NCBI RefSeq assembly: GCF_001808555.1 | Contig: NZ_KV793803.1 | Coordinates: 71,535 to 134,461, forward strand | Source of the DNA: Porphyromonas sp. HMSC065F10 | Lineage (GTDB): Bacteria; Bacteroidota; Bacteroidia; Bacteroidales; Porphyromonadaceae | Length of the DNA stretch: 62,927 nt | Reading direction: 5' to 3' | Part shown: one piece after another, positions 52,462 to 61,785 of the stretch | Position numbering within the stretch: the stretch's first letter is position 1 | Layout of the letters: every line of letters begins with the position of its first letter | Translations under genes and position numbers: made by a program | The notes under the pieces: model-generated | Seen by the model: the letters and a program-made list of their open reading frames with translations, nothing else | Told to the model about the DNA's origin: nothing | Databases searched by the model: none

Positions 52462-54303
52462 ATGAAGGACTTTTTCCGAGCATTTAGAAGGTTTCTCCCC
52501 AAGTACAAGTGGTATATCTTAGGTAACATAGCCTGCAATGCCATTGCACCGCTGCTAAACCTATTGGCATTCTCTCTCCTGATACCTATCCTGAGGGTTC
52601 TATTCGGGATAGACACCACCGCATACCACTTTGTGCCATGGAGCGAGCTCTCGCTCAGTACGCTGATGAGTGGGATCCAGAATAATTTCAATTATGCGGT
52701 GACGCAGATGATTGGCGCTTATGGTGTCTCTAAGTCTCTGCTGATCTTGGCGCTTTATCTTGTGGCGATCACACTGCTGAAGGTGTCAGTGCAGTATGCT
52801 GCCTCATTCTTCATGATACCGGTCCAGACCGGTGTGGTGAGGGATATACGAAATCAGCTCAATGAGAAAGTGCTGGGGCTCAACCTGGCCTTCTTCTCCG
52901 GTGAGCGCAAGGGCGATCTACTGGCGCGTATATCAGGAGATGTCAATGAGCTGCAGCACTCCTTGATCAGTTCGCTTGATATGATGATCAAGAATCCCCT
53001 TATCATCCTCGTCTCTCTGATCGCTATGCTGATCATCAGCCCCACGTTGACCCTTTTCGTGATGCTCTTGCTGCCTGTGGCCGGGCTTGTCATGGGGCGG
53101 ATCGGCAAGAGGCTTAAGCGTGACTCCCTTGAGGGGCAGACGAAGTGGGGCTATCTGATCAGCCTCTTTGAGGAGACGCTGGGCGGACTTAGGGTGATTA
53201 AGGCCTTTCATGCTGAGAAGCCCATACAAGATCGGTTTGAGGGTCAAAACGAGGAGTTTAGGACCATCTCCAGGCATGTCGCCTCGAGACAGGCATTGGC
53301 CCATCCAGTGAGCGAATTCCTGGGGACGGTCACCATCGCCGTGGTGCTGTGGTTTGGTGGTACGCTCATTTTCCATAATAGCGTTGGCTTCGATGCCTCC
53401 ACCTTCATCTACTACTTAGTGATCTTCTACAGCATCATCAATCCTGCGAAGGAGTTTTCCCGCGCCTCCTACGACATACGTAAGGGGATGGCATCCCTCG
53501 CCCGCATTGACGAAGTGCTCTCGGCAGTCAATCCGATCCAAGACCCTGAGCAGCCCCGGGCGATCCGCTTTGAGAGAGAGATCCGGTATGACCATGTCTC
53601 CTTCCGGTACAATAACTACGATGATCACTGGATCCTAAGAGATGTTGACCTCACCATTCCTAAGGGAAAGACGCTGGCGATCGTGGGGGAGAGTGGCTCC
53701 GGCAAGAGCACATTAGTGGATCTCCTGCCTCGCTTCTATGATGTGGACGAGGGCTCCATCCGGATCGATGATACGGACATCAGAGAGCTGAGAATGCACG
53801 ACCTTAGGATGCTGATGGGTAATGTCAATCAAGAGGCGATCCTCTTCAATGACACCGTCCGGGCCAATGTCGCTTTTGGCAACGCGAATGCAACAGATGA
53901 GGAGATTGTGGCGGCCTGCAAGGTGGCCAATGCGGACGACTTTATCAGAGAGCTCTCCGAGGGATACGAGACCAATATCGGTGACCGTGGCAGCAAGCTA
54001 TCAGGTGGTCAGAGACAGCGACTGAGCATCGCACGCGCTGTGCTCAAGGACCCGGACATCCTGATCCTCGATGAGGCAACGTCCGCTCTCGATACAGAGT
54101 CCGAGCGGCTGGTGCAGGAGGCACTGGAGCACCTGATGAGAGGACGCACCACCATCGTCATTGCACATCGTCTCTCCACGATTGTCAGTGCCGATCAGAT
54201 TATCGTTCTGCACAAGGGAAGTATCGTTGAGCGAGGTACGCACGAGGAGCTGCTGGCACAGGGGAGATACTACGCTCGCCTCGTCGCTATGCAGAAGCTC
54301 TAA
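52462..54303 (+). CDS. MsbA-like ABC exporter (fused membrane and ATPase domains)
   Basis: This 613-residue half-transporter has about six membrane segments (1-345) followed by the ATP-binding domain. Walker A is GESGSGKSTLVDLLPRFYD, the signature is LSGGQRQRLSIARAVL and Walker B is ILILDEATSALD. It ends with AHRLSTIVSADQIIVLHKG. The layout and GLRVIKAFHAE are those of lipid A/lipid exporters (MsbA) and of related multidrug exporters, so the substrate is uncertain. It starts 31 bp after the helicase gene. A 181-bp gap with a new promoter separates it from the next locus. Confidence 0.92.
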   Translation: MKDFFRAFRRFLPKYKWYILGNIACNAIAPLLNLLAFSLLIPILRVLFGIDTTAYHFVPWSELSLSTLMSGIQNNFNYAVTQMIGAYGVSKSLLILALYLVAITLLKVSVQYAASFFMIPVQTGVVRDIRNQLNEKVLGLNLAFFSGERKGDLLARISGDVNELQHSLISSLDMMIKNPLIILVSLIAMLIISPTLTLFVMLLLPVAGLVMGRIGKRLKRDSLEGQTKWGYLISLFEETLGGLRVIKAFHAEKPIQDRFEGQNEEFRTISRHVASRQALAHPVSEFLGTVTIAVVLWFGGTLIFHNSVGFDASTFIYYLVIFYSIINPAKEFSRASYDIRKGMASLARIDEVLSAVNPIQDPEQPRAIRFEREIRYDHVSFRYNNYDDHWILRDVDLTIPKGKTLAIVGESGSGKSTLVDLLPRFYDVDEGSIRIDDTDIRELRMHDLRMLMGNVNQEAILFNDTVRANVAFGNANATDEEIVAACKVANADDFIRELSEGYETNIGDRGSKLSGGQRQRLSIARAVLKDPDILILDEATSALDTESERLVQEALEHLMRGRTTIVIAHRLSTIVSADQIIVLHKGSIVERGTHEELLAQGRYYARLVAMQKL

Positions 54304-54404
54304 CCGACTGCCCCATGGCCAGTATTGCCGGTACTTAGCCCCTTGGCGGACTGAGTGCCGGCATCTTGTTTAAGGAGAAGTCAAGGTCCCCTTACTGCTC
54401 GCTC

Positions 54405-54436
54405 TTTGGTCAAGGAATCAATAATGGGTACCTTTG
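54405..54436 (+). promoter_or_regulatory. Promoter of the nuclease/fimbrillin/TonB locus
   Basis: TTTG at 54405-54408 and TACCTTTG at 54429-54436 are separated by 20 nt, a good Bacteroidetes -33/-7 pair. The ATG at 54485 follows after 48 nt. Confidence 0.7.
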
Positions 54437-54484
54437 GTTATCCACTGAGTGTTGTCAACTCAAAATGATTATGATCATAAAGCA

Positions 54485-56545
54485 ATGAAAGGGAAATCAA
54501 CCGACTACATAACTCTACCAAGACTGGGCTTAGCCCTTGTGGCACTCTTGATTTTAGGAACTTCATGCACGCATAGAGAAACGGGAGATGATCTGCTTCA
54601 GCCGTATGAGCTGCGATACAAGGCAAGCTTCCGATCGGCAGCTCCTACTTGGCAGAAAAATGATCAGATGGGAGTCTTCTCCCTCTCTCATGGTGTGGTC
54701 TCGGATGACAATATCCTCTATACATCGAGTGCGGGGGATGGTGTTTTCTTCTCCACGTCACCGATCCATCGGTCGCCATCGTCCCCTCTTGAGATCATCG
54801 CATACTATCCGTATACGACTGAGGCTTCGCAGGGACAGATCCCGATGAACTATGCTGGTCAGGCACAAGGAAAGGCTCCGGACTACTTCTATGGGAAGCT
54901 CTCCGATGTCACTTGGACCCCGGAGCCGAAGGTTACTCTTAGTCGTATCAATGCTCTTCTGCAATTAGTTGTCACGGCATCGCCTGACTTTGGTGACCTA
55001 TCGCATCTGACTGTTGAGGCTGCTGATGTCCCTCTCTCAGCTTGCTTTGATCTGGTGTCGGACCAATTTCAGTATCGGGGTGCAAAGGGTACACTTGACC
55101 TGGCGGTACGAGGTCATCGGGCTCAAGCCGTGGCTGCAGCTGTGGTGGTGCCCGGCGTCAACTATGGTGATTTGGTCGTGACCCTAAGTTATGGTGGGCG
55201 CTCTGTACGGTGGCGTCCCTCCCCTTTTGTGGGGAAGGCAGGCGAAGTGGCTACTTACCACCTGACCCTCTCCGGTAGCGGGAGTGGCCTCCATATTCTT
55301 GAGACCAAAGGACCTGGTGAACTATCTCAAGAGGCTCCCGAAGGTCCTATAGTGCTGACGCCGGATGGGCTGAAGGGAGAGCGCTACAATCCCTATGATC
55401 CCAAGTTTGGCGCTAAGCCTATTGACCCAAGTGCCGGAGTTGATCCCCTCCGACCCTCGCCTATAGAGCCATCTGTCAAGGATAGTGAAGGAGGCGGAGT
55501 GCCAATAGATCCAAGCGCCGGCATTGACCCTCTCGCTCCGGCAGACATGGATCCCTCGATCAAGGAGGGAGATAAACCCTCCAGTGGAGTGCCTATTGAC
55601 CCAAGTGCGGGGAAGATCCTCCCTCTAAATCCCGGTGGTGACTTCACCGTCAAGGATCAGGACGGAGTACCTATTGACCCCTCCACTCCCGGGATTGATC
55701 CCACTGACCCGGATGAGTCCACGCCGGGAGTCGACCCTAATGACCCGTTCGGTAATGTCCGCCCCGGTGTGGTGGCGCAGTATCGAGAGGAGGCTGTGGT
55801 ACGGAATGCCAGACTTCTGGATCATGCCCTGTTTGTTCGCCATATGGCCCCCGATGCATGGTTTGCTGATGGAGGTAGCGGCACGAGGCGAAATTATTCC
55901 ATCCTCTTTGATACAAAGTATCATAGTCCAAGGTACGTTGCCTTTCCGATGTATCCGGCTGTAATAGGAAATACCGATCGGTCCAATAGGTGGGACTACG
56001 ATCCTGAGCTCTCAAGATCCATTCAGCCTAACCTCTCTAGGTCTTATAAAACCCGTGGCTTGTCACGGGGACATATGCTGTCTAGCGGGTCGAGGACAGC
56101 CTCCAGACCTTTGAATGAGACAACATTCTACTTCTCCAATATGGTTCCTCAGAATCAGTCACAGAATGCAGGTCAGTGGCAACAGTTGGAAGGAAAGGAG
56201 CGCAATTGGGCTCAGCAAGTCTCCAAGTACGACACACTGTATGTAGTCTGCGGCCCGGTATATAGCAAGGAACCCCTACAGATGACCACAGACCGAGATG
56301 GGAAGCAGATCCCGGTCCCGGATGCCACATACAAGGTCTTCCTTCGGCAGGAGAAGTCTACGGGCAACTGGTACAGCATCGGCTTCGTTATGCCTAATAG
56401 AGCTCTCCCCGGTACGAAGTATAGCGACTACTCTGTGACGGTCTCTGAGGTAGAACGACAGACAGGGCTCCAGTTCTTCACCCACCTCCCGAAGGATAAG
56501 GCAGTGGGGATAAAGTCGCAGAATGACCAGTCCCGCTGGAGGTAA
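54485..56545 (+). CDS. Surface lipoprotein: fimbrillin-like N-terminus fused to a DNA/RNA non-specific endonuclease
   Basis: This 686-residue protein has a lipoprotein signal (LLILGTSC, Cys-28). Residues about 40-285 look like the N-terminal domain of Bacteroidales fimbrillins (AAPTWQKNDQMGVFSL, LEIIAYYPYT). A Pro/Asp-rich linker (about 315-425) carries four PIDPS units. The C-terminal domain (about 430-686) is a NUC1 beta-beta-alpha-metal endonuclease: LSRGHM (527-532, catalytic His-530), FYFSNMVPQ (metal Asn-552) and a downstream Glu. The usual DRGH reads SRGH, which leaves the catalytic Arg and His. I start at ATG 54485 rather than the upstream GTG at 54449. It should degrade nucleic acid at the cell surface. 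It opens the locus with a good promoter. Confidence 0.88.
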   Translation: MKGKSTDYITLPRLGLALVALLILGTSCTHRETGDDLLQPYELRYKASFRSAAPTWQKNDQMGVFSLSHGVVSDDNILYTSSAGDGVFFSTSPIHRSPSSPLEIIAYYPYTTEASQGQIPMNYAGQAQGKAPDYFYGKLSDVTWTPEPKVTLSRINALLQLVVTASPDFGDLSHLTVEAADVPLSACFDLVSDQFQYRGAKGTLDLAVRGHRAQAVAAAVVVPGVNYGDLVVTLSYGGRSVRWRPSPFVGKAGEVATYHLTLSGSGSGLHILETKGPGELSQEAPEGPIVLTPDGLKGERYNPYDPKFGAKPIDPSAGVDPLRPSPIEPSVKDSEGGGVPIDPSAGIDPLAPADMDPSIKEGDKPSSGVPIDPSAGKILPLNPGGDFTVKDQDGVPIDPSTPGIDPTDPDESTPGVDPNDPFGNVRPGVVAQYREEAVVRNARLLDHALFVRHMAPDAWFADGGSGTRRNYSILFDTKYHSPRYVAFPMYPAVIGNTDRSNRWDYDPELSRSIQPNLSRSYKTRGLSRGHMLSSGSRTASRPLNETTFYFSNMVPQNQSQNAGQWQQLEGKERNWAQQVSKYDTLYVVCGPVYSKEPLQMTTDRDGKQIPVPDATYKVFLRQEKSTGNWYSIGFVMPNRALPGTKYSDYSVTVSEVERQTGLQFFTHLPKDKAVGIKSQNDQSRWR
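55415..55725 (+). repeat. PIDPSAG-type coding repeats in the nuclease linker
   Basis: Four imperfect repeats encode Pro-Ile-Asp-Pro-Ser (three followed by Ala-Gly) and nearby Asp-Pro-Leu/Thr units, spaced about 75-105 bp apart. They form a rigid, acidic, proline-rich spacer between the two domains. Confidence 0.75.
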
Positions 56546-56583
56546 TCTCATTATGTCCCGAAACAGAACAAACGAATATACAT

Positions 56584-57489
56584 ATGTCACGTCACACGAT
56601 CTATCACACGCTACTTGCTGCTGTGTGCTTGCTCTCACTTGGGCTCTCCTCCTGCTGTCGGGGACCGCAGTCCTGCTCGACAGGCTGTGCTCCCGATGAT
56701 GTTGAGGATCCGTATCTTATACGGTCCGGTGACCTCCGCCTGACAGGTATTCTCAAGGGCAATGCCCTGCAGGCTGGCGCACGCTGGCACGATCGTGATG
56801 CCATTGGTGTCACAGCGCTTCTTGACAGCAAGGTACAGGTCTCTAATGTCAAGTATACCACAATGACATCTCTCGGTGGTCACTTCGTCGCTGCCAAGTC
56901 GGGCATTCGTCTGCCGGAAGGTAAGAGTTATGAGTTGATTGCCTACTATCCATACACCGAGGAGCTTGCCGATGGGGAGTATCTCCCCTTGACAACTACC
57001 TCTGCCCTCTACCTCTCTCGCCCTGTGACGGGAGTGGCTGCCGATCAGACTGAGACAGTCTTGGAGTTCTATCCCGTCCTCTCGTCTCTCAAGATTAGCC
57101 TCTCGGGCGTTGATCTCTCCGGTGCGAGACTGGAGCTGATGGGGTTAGCCCTGTCAGGTATGGTCAGTGTGAGGGATGGCTCGGTGACCATCGGGGAGAA
57201 GAAGGGTAGCTCCACTGCGTCCATCACTACCGATGGACCACTCTCCGGGAGTGCTGATCTGCATCTCCTCCCGGGTCAGAGTCTCAAGGGGATGACCCTG
57301 CGGATCTTCACCCGTGAGTATGTCTTCACTTTTCCCATCACTCAGGAGATTATGCTCAAGAGTGGGATTCAGACTACCATAGAGCTGAAGCTGACGGATG
57401 GTGGTGATGCCACCTCCGACAAGATCACCACCTCGGAGGGCACCATCCTGCCGATGCAGGACGTGATCATTGACGCCGGCACCATATAA
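56584..57489 (+). CDS. Fimbrillin-family-like lipoprotein
   Basis: This 301-residue protein has a lipoprotein signal (LGLSSC, Cys-24). The pattern ALQAGARWHDRDAIGVTALLD, followed by YELIAYYPYTEEL, is shared with the N-terminal part of the preceding nuclease and with the Bacteroidales fimbrillin (FimB/Mfa2-like) family: a domain that begins after an Arg-rich site and contains IAYYPY. The remainder is beta-rich. No C-terminal type IX signal domain is recognised. It could be a surface adhesin or pilus subunit, or an accessory of the adjacent nuclease. It begins 38 bp after the nuclease stop and is probably cotranscribed. Confidence 0.75.
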   Translation: MSRHTIYHTLLAAVCLLSLGLSSCCRGPQSCSTGCAPDDVEDPYLIRSGDLRLTGILKGNALQAGARWHDRDAIGVTALLDSKVQVSNVKYTTMTSLGGHFVAAKSGIRLPEGKSYELIAYYPYTEELADGEYLPLTTTSALYLSRPVTGVAADQTETVLEFYPVLSSLKISLSGVDLSGARLELMGLALSGMVSVRDGSVTIGEKKGSSTASITTDGPLSGSADLHLLPGQSLKGMTLRIFTREYVFTFPITQEIMLKSGIQTTIELKLTDGGDATSDKITTSEGTILPMQDVIIDAGTI

Positions 57490-57562
57490 GTCGACTGAGT
57501 GTCACACAAAAGAGTTCTGACTGAGTATTTGCTATTACTGCCAATCATAGAAAAAGGTATAT

Positions 57563-60316
57563 ATGTTTAGACGAAAATTAGCAACGGCACTCTCGTTCAT
57601 CCTTGCTGTCTCCGGAGTCTCTCCGCTCCTGGCGCAGGAGGAGTCTCCCGATCCGGTCATCATCGGACGGGTAGTGGAGAGCGAGGGCGGTGATCCGGTC
57701 GCCGGTGTACGTGTCCATCTGGAGCGGAGCGGTCTCTCGTGGATCACCTCTTCCGATGGGCGATTTAGATTTGTCGTCCCCTCTGCCGGTATGGAGTACT
57801 TGAGCCTGTCGGGGAGCGATATCCTTGATCAGAGGGTTGAGGTGACGATCTCCGACCATGGAGTCACGGACCTGGGAGATCTCCGGGTGCACGTGACTAA
57901 GATGGAGGCCGATCAGTCCCTTATCGGCATTGTCGATGCCTTAGAGGTGGGGGAGACGGGCAACGACCAGACGATTAGCCCCACGGTCGTCCTCTCCAAT
58001 GACCTATTTCTCAAGACTGCCGGCTTTCGCTTCTCTCAATTCCGCTACCGCAATAGAGGGTATGACAGCCGATATGAGCAGCGGTACATCAATGGTGTTG
58101 CCTTCAATGACTTAGTACGTGGGGTCTTTAATTACTCCTCCATCGGGGCCATCAATGACCTTACGAGAAATGGTAATGTGATCAATTATGTAGGGCCATC
58201 GGACTTCTCCTTTGGCGACCTGGGCGGATCACAAAATATCAATATGCGTCCCTCAAGCTACAGCCGAGGGGGAAAGCTCACACTTACTGGGACCAACCGC
58301 AATTATTACGCCCGGACGATGATAAGCTACAATACCGGCCTTATGGACAATGGCTGGGCCTTTACCGCTCTCCTCGGTGGTCGGTATGCCCACGAGGGAG
58401 TAGTAGAGGGCACTTTTTATAAAAATCTATCCTATGCTCTCGGAGCAGAGTACCAGTGGGATGAGGGGCGTCAGGCACTTAGTCTGATCACCTTTGGCTC
58501 GCCGGTCCGTCGAGGTCAGCAGGGAGCCTCCGTTGATGAGGCGGTCCGTCTCGCAGGATGCTACAGCTATAATCCCAACTGGGGCTGGCAGAATGGCAAG
58601 AAGCGCAACTCTCGCATCGTCACTTCCTACGACCCCACTGCGATACTTACCTACGACTGGAAGCCCGATATGCTCACCAGCTGGACGACTGCGCTCGGGG
58701 TCCACTACAGTCACTACCAGAAGAGCTCCCTTGACTGGTTCAATGGTGCGGATCCTCGGCCTGATTACTACCGCTATCTGCCCTCTTACTTTACCGGAGC
58801 ACCCGATGTGCAGGACTACTACCGCTACCTATGGCAGTCGGGGCGTACCTCTCAGATTAATTGGGATCAGCTCTATCAGATCAATGAGCTGAATAATAGG
58901 ACCGGTGATGGCTCTGCAATTTATATGGTGCAGGGGCGCAACAACGATCTCTTCGAGGCTACTATTAACTCAACCCTAAGTAAGCAGATCACATCGACCC
59001 TCAAGGTGACCGGTGGGGTAGGGTATCGCTTCGGTCGGGCAAGACAGTATCAGACGGTCGAGGACCTGATGGGGGCTCAGTATGCCCGTGATGTGGACAA
59101 GTTTGCCGAGCGGGACTTCCCCGGTGATCACGACAGGATCCAGAATGACCTCAATCGTGCGGACAGGAGAGTCTATGAGGGAGATGTCTTTGGCTACGAC
59201 TATGGTTACGACCTACACTCTGCCGAGGCGTGGGTGCAGAATAGCTACACCTGGGCCCACCTGGACCTCTACTATGGTGGTCGCATCGCCTACACGAATA
59301 TGGTCCGTGAGGGGTATATGCGCAATGGTCGCTATCCTGATAGCTCTTATGGCAGAGGGCGCACCTACGGCTTCGTTACCGGGGATGCTAAGGTCGGCTT
59401 TACGTATAAGTTTAGCGGACACCATTTCCTCCTTGGTAATGCGGTCTACCAGTCACGCCCGCCATTAGTGTGGGATATGTACGTCAATCCTAACGTCACC
59501 GATATTACGGTCGATGACCTCAAGCCGGTCAGTGATGCCTCTGTAGACCTCAGCTACGTCTTCTCCACGCCTCGCGTGTCGGGTCGTCTGGGACTCTTCT
59601 ACACCAAGTTCTGGGACGATATGCGCAAGATCGCCTACTACAACGATGTGGAGCGCACCTTCGTCTACCACACCCTCTACGATATGGAGAAGGTGCATCG
59701 TGGCATTGAGGCTGGTATCAGTGTCAAGGCTACCGACGCACTCAGCCTCGACCTCGTCGGGACGGTCTCCCAGTACTTCTACGCCAATGACCCGATGGGG
59801 GTAATGAACTCAACCAACGGCAAGATCGAGAATCGCGAGGAGAGGGTCTATATGAAGAATCTGTACATCGGGGGTCGCCCGCAGATGGTTGGTACCTTTG
59901 GGATCAATTACTTCATCAATTACTGGTTCCTCAACCTTAATGTCAATGGCTTCGGCTACAACCACATCGACCCGGCACCCATCCGTCGTCTCGCCTCCAA
60001 TTATACCGGAGTCCGTCCCGAGGGCGTCCCGGGACATAATCCAGAGGAGTTCGCTGCCTTCAAGAGCATTACTACTCAGGAGAGATTCAAGGGTGGCTGC
60101 ACCCTTGATCTAAGCATCGGAAAGATCATCTATCTCCCCGGTCGCCAGCGGATCAACCTCAATTTTTCCATCCAGAATCTCACCGATCGGAGGGATATCA
60201 TTACCGGTGGGTACGAGCAGGGACGTATTAATCTGAAGTACCCAGAGCGCTTTGGCAATAAGCACTATTACATGCAGGGCATTAATCTCTTCTTCAATGC
60301 CGGCTACATCTTTTAA
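57563..60316 (+). CDS. TonB-dependent outer-membrane receptor
   Basis: This 917-residue protein has a signal peptide (about 1-25, SPLLAQ), then a carboxypeptidase-regulatory-like domain (about 30-110; IIGRVVESEGGDPVAGVRVHLE and TSSDGRFRF). A plug domain follows (about 125-240; FRYRNRGYDSRYEQRYINGV), then a long beta-barrel that ends in aromatic strands (LFFNAGYIF). No classical SusC motif or adjacent SusD is seen. In Bacteroidetes such receptors import siderophores, metal complexes or oligomers using TonB energy. It sits between surface nuclease/fimbrillin genes and a DUF5689/EEP pair, which suggests a nucleic-acid-derived or phosphate-containing ligand, but this is inference. Confidence 0.92.
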   Translation: MFRRKLATALSFILAVSGVSPLLAQEESPDPVIIGRVVESEGGDPVAGVRVHLERSGLSWITSSDGRFRFVVPSAGMEYLSLSGSDILDQRVEVTISDHGVTDLGDLRVHVTKMEADQSLIGIVDALEVGETGNDQTISPTVVLSNDLFLKTAGFRFSQFRYRNRGYDSRYEQRYINGVAFNDLVRGVFNYSSIGAINDLTRNGNVINYVGPSDFSFGDLGGSQNINMRPSSYSRGGKLTLTGTNRNYYARTMISYNTGLMDNGWAFTALLGGRYAHEGVVEGTFYKNLSYALGAEYQWDEGRQALSLITFGSPVRRGQQGASVDEAVRLAGCYSYNPNWGWQNGKKRNSRIVTSYDPTAILTYDWKPDMLTSWTTALGVHYSHYQKSSLDWFNGADPRPDYYRYLPSYFTGAPDVQDYYRYLWQSGRTSQINWDQLYQINELNNRTGDGSAIYMVQGRNNDLFEATINSTLSKQITSTLKVTGGVGYRFGRARQYQTVEDLMGAQYARDVDKFAERDFPGDHDRIQNDLNRADRRVYEGDVFGYDYGYDLHSAEAWVQNSYTWAHLDLYYGGRIAYTNMVREGYMRNGRYPDSSYGRGRTYGFVTGDAKVGFTYKFSGHHFLLGNAVYQSRPPLVWDMYVNPNVTDITVDDLKPVSDASVDLSYVFSTPRVSGRLGLFYTKFWDDMRKIAYYNDVERTFVYHTLYDMEKVHRGIEAGISVKATDALSLDLVGTVSQYFYANDPMGVMNSTNGKIENREERVYMKNLYIGGRPQMVGTFGINYFINYWFLNLNVNGFGYNHIDPAPIRRLASNYTGVRPEGVPGHNPEEFAAFKSITTQERFKGGCTLDLSIGKIIYLPGRQRINLNFSIQNLTDRRDIITGGYEQGRINLKYPERFGNKHYYMQGINLFFNAGYIF

Positions 60317-60345
60317 TCACCAGACAATCCGAGATATACTACGAT

Positions 60346-61785
60346 ATGAAACAAGGACTAAAATTACTGGCACTCGCTGCAGCGGCAATCGTGACGATCT
60401 CGTCCTGTAGCGACCTGAAGTACGATGCACCGCTCCTCACTGAGCCTAAGGTGGAGGGTCTGACGCCCAATGTCACCATCGCTGAGCTCAAGAAGGAATA
60501 CGCTGGCGTTGCTGATCGCACCTCTAAGGAGATAGAGTATGAGTATGTCCTCAAGGCGGTCGTCTCTGCCAACGACATCTCCGGAAATATCTATAAGCAG
60601 ATCTACATCCAGGATGAGACCGGAGGCATAGCTGTGAGCATCGACCAGAATGCGATCGCCGGGACCTACCCCGTCGGTCAGGAGGTCTTCATTGACCTCC
60701 ACGGCCTTGCGATCAGCATGTATGGCGGACAGCCGTCCATCGCTCATCCCACAGCTGAGAAGAATCGGATCCCCTTTGAGATCGTGAAGAAGAAGATGCT
60801 GCCCAATGGCTGGCCCAATGCCGACCTTGTGCAGCCTAAGACTGTCAAGATCTCTGACCTCTCCGATGACCTCGTAGGTCGTCTGATCCGCATCGATAAT
60901 GTCTACTTTGAGCAGAAGGGTCAGCCCTTTGCCCCAGCACAGGAGACTGTCAATCGTCTCATTACCGATGGCAAGGGTGCATCGATCATTGTACGCAATA
61001 GTGGCTATGCCGACTTTGCTGCCGACAAGCTACCTGAGGGTACCGGCTCGATCGTTGCGGTCCTCTCCAAGTTTGGCAACGACTACCAGCTCTTCCTTCG
61101 CTCTCGTGAGGATGTGATCGGCTTCACTCCCGGCACGACCCCCTCTGATCCATCAGATAACGGTGGTAGCGATAAGCCGACAACCAAGACCGGAGGTGTG
61201 ATCTTAGACGCCCCCTTCAGTAAGGTTCTCGCCCCCTTTGTGGAAGTGAGCGTCAAGGGAGACCAAGTCTGGGTGATCAGACATCAGACCAATAAGGATA
61301 CCGGTGAGGTGTTCGACCACTTTGCCGTGATGAATGCTCACGATGGTAAAACCGGACATGCCAACGAGGACTGGCTTATCTCTCCGCTCATCGATCTGAC
61401 CGGTGTCACCTCTGCGACCTTGACCTTCAAGCAGGCAATCAACTATGCCACTCCAGCTACGATCAAGGAGTGCCACCAGCTGCTCGTCTCCACCAACTAC
61501 AAGTCCGGTGTTCCCTCTTCTGCCACCTGGACGCCCGTTGCCATTACGCTACCCGAGGGTAAGGACTGGAAGTTTATTGACACCACGGTTGATCTACCCA
61601 AGTCTGTCCTCGGTCAGGGGAACGTCCGCTTTGCCTTTAAGTACACCTCTCCTGATGGTCAGACCTCCTCGTGGGAGATCAAGGCGCTCAAGCTGAAGAC
61701 TGTCGGTGGTGGCAAGGTGATCACCGAGGGCTCAGGCTCCACAATTGACTCCATGAAGACAAAGAACTATGATATCGCCAACTAA
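60346..61785 (+). CDS. DUF5689 domain lipoprotein
   Basis: This 479-residue lipoprotein (TISSC, Cys-21) has an OB-fold-like DUF5689 domain (about 40-260; VLKAVVSANDISGNIYKQIYIQDETGGIAVSID, matching DUF5689 wording, and RLIRIDNVYFE). A second beta-rich module (about 285-460; NEDWLISPLIDLTGVTSATLTFKQAI) resembles the choice-of-anchor/jelly-roll domains of Bacteroidetes surface proteins. It is probably an outer-membrane binding protein. It follows the TonB receptor by 29 bp, and the EEP gene overlaps its end by 17 bp. The specific ligand is unknown. Confidence 0.85.
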   Translation: MKQGLKLLALAAAAIVTISSCSDLKYDAPLLTEPKVEGLTPNVTIAELKKEYAGVADRTSKEIEYEYVLKAVVSANDISGNIYKQIYIQDETGGIAVSIDQNAIAGTYPVGQEVFIDLHGLAISMYGGQPSIAHPTAEKNRIPFEIVKKKMLPNGWPNADLVQPKTVKISDLSDDLVGRLIRIDNVYFEQKGQPFAPAQETVNRLITDGKGASIIVRNSGYADFAADKLPEGTGSIVAVLSKFGNDYQLFLRSREDVIGFTPGTTPSDPSDNGGSDKPTTKTGGVILDAPFSKVLAPFVEVSVKGDQVWVIRHQTNKDTGEVFDHFAVMNAHDGKTGHANEDWLISPLIDLTGVTSATLTFKQAINYATPATIKECHQLLVSTNYKSGVPSSATWTPVAITLPEGKDWKFIDTTVDLPKSVLGQGNVRFAFKYTSPDGQTSSWEIKALKLKTVGGGKVITEGSGSTIDSMKTKNYDIAN

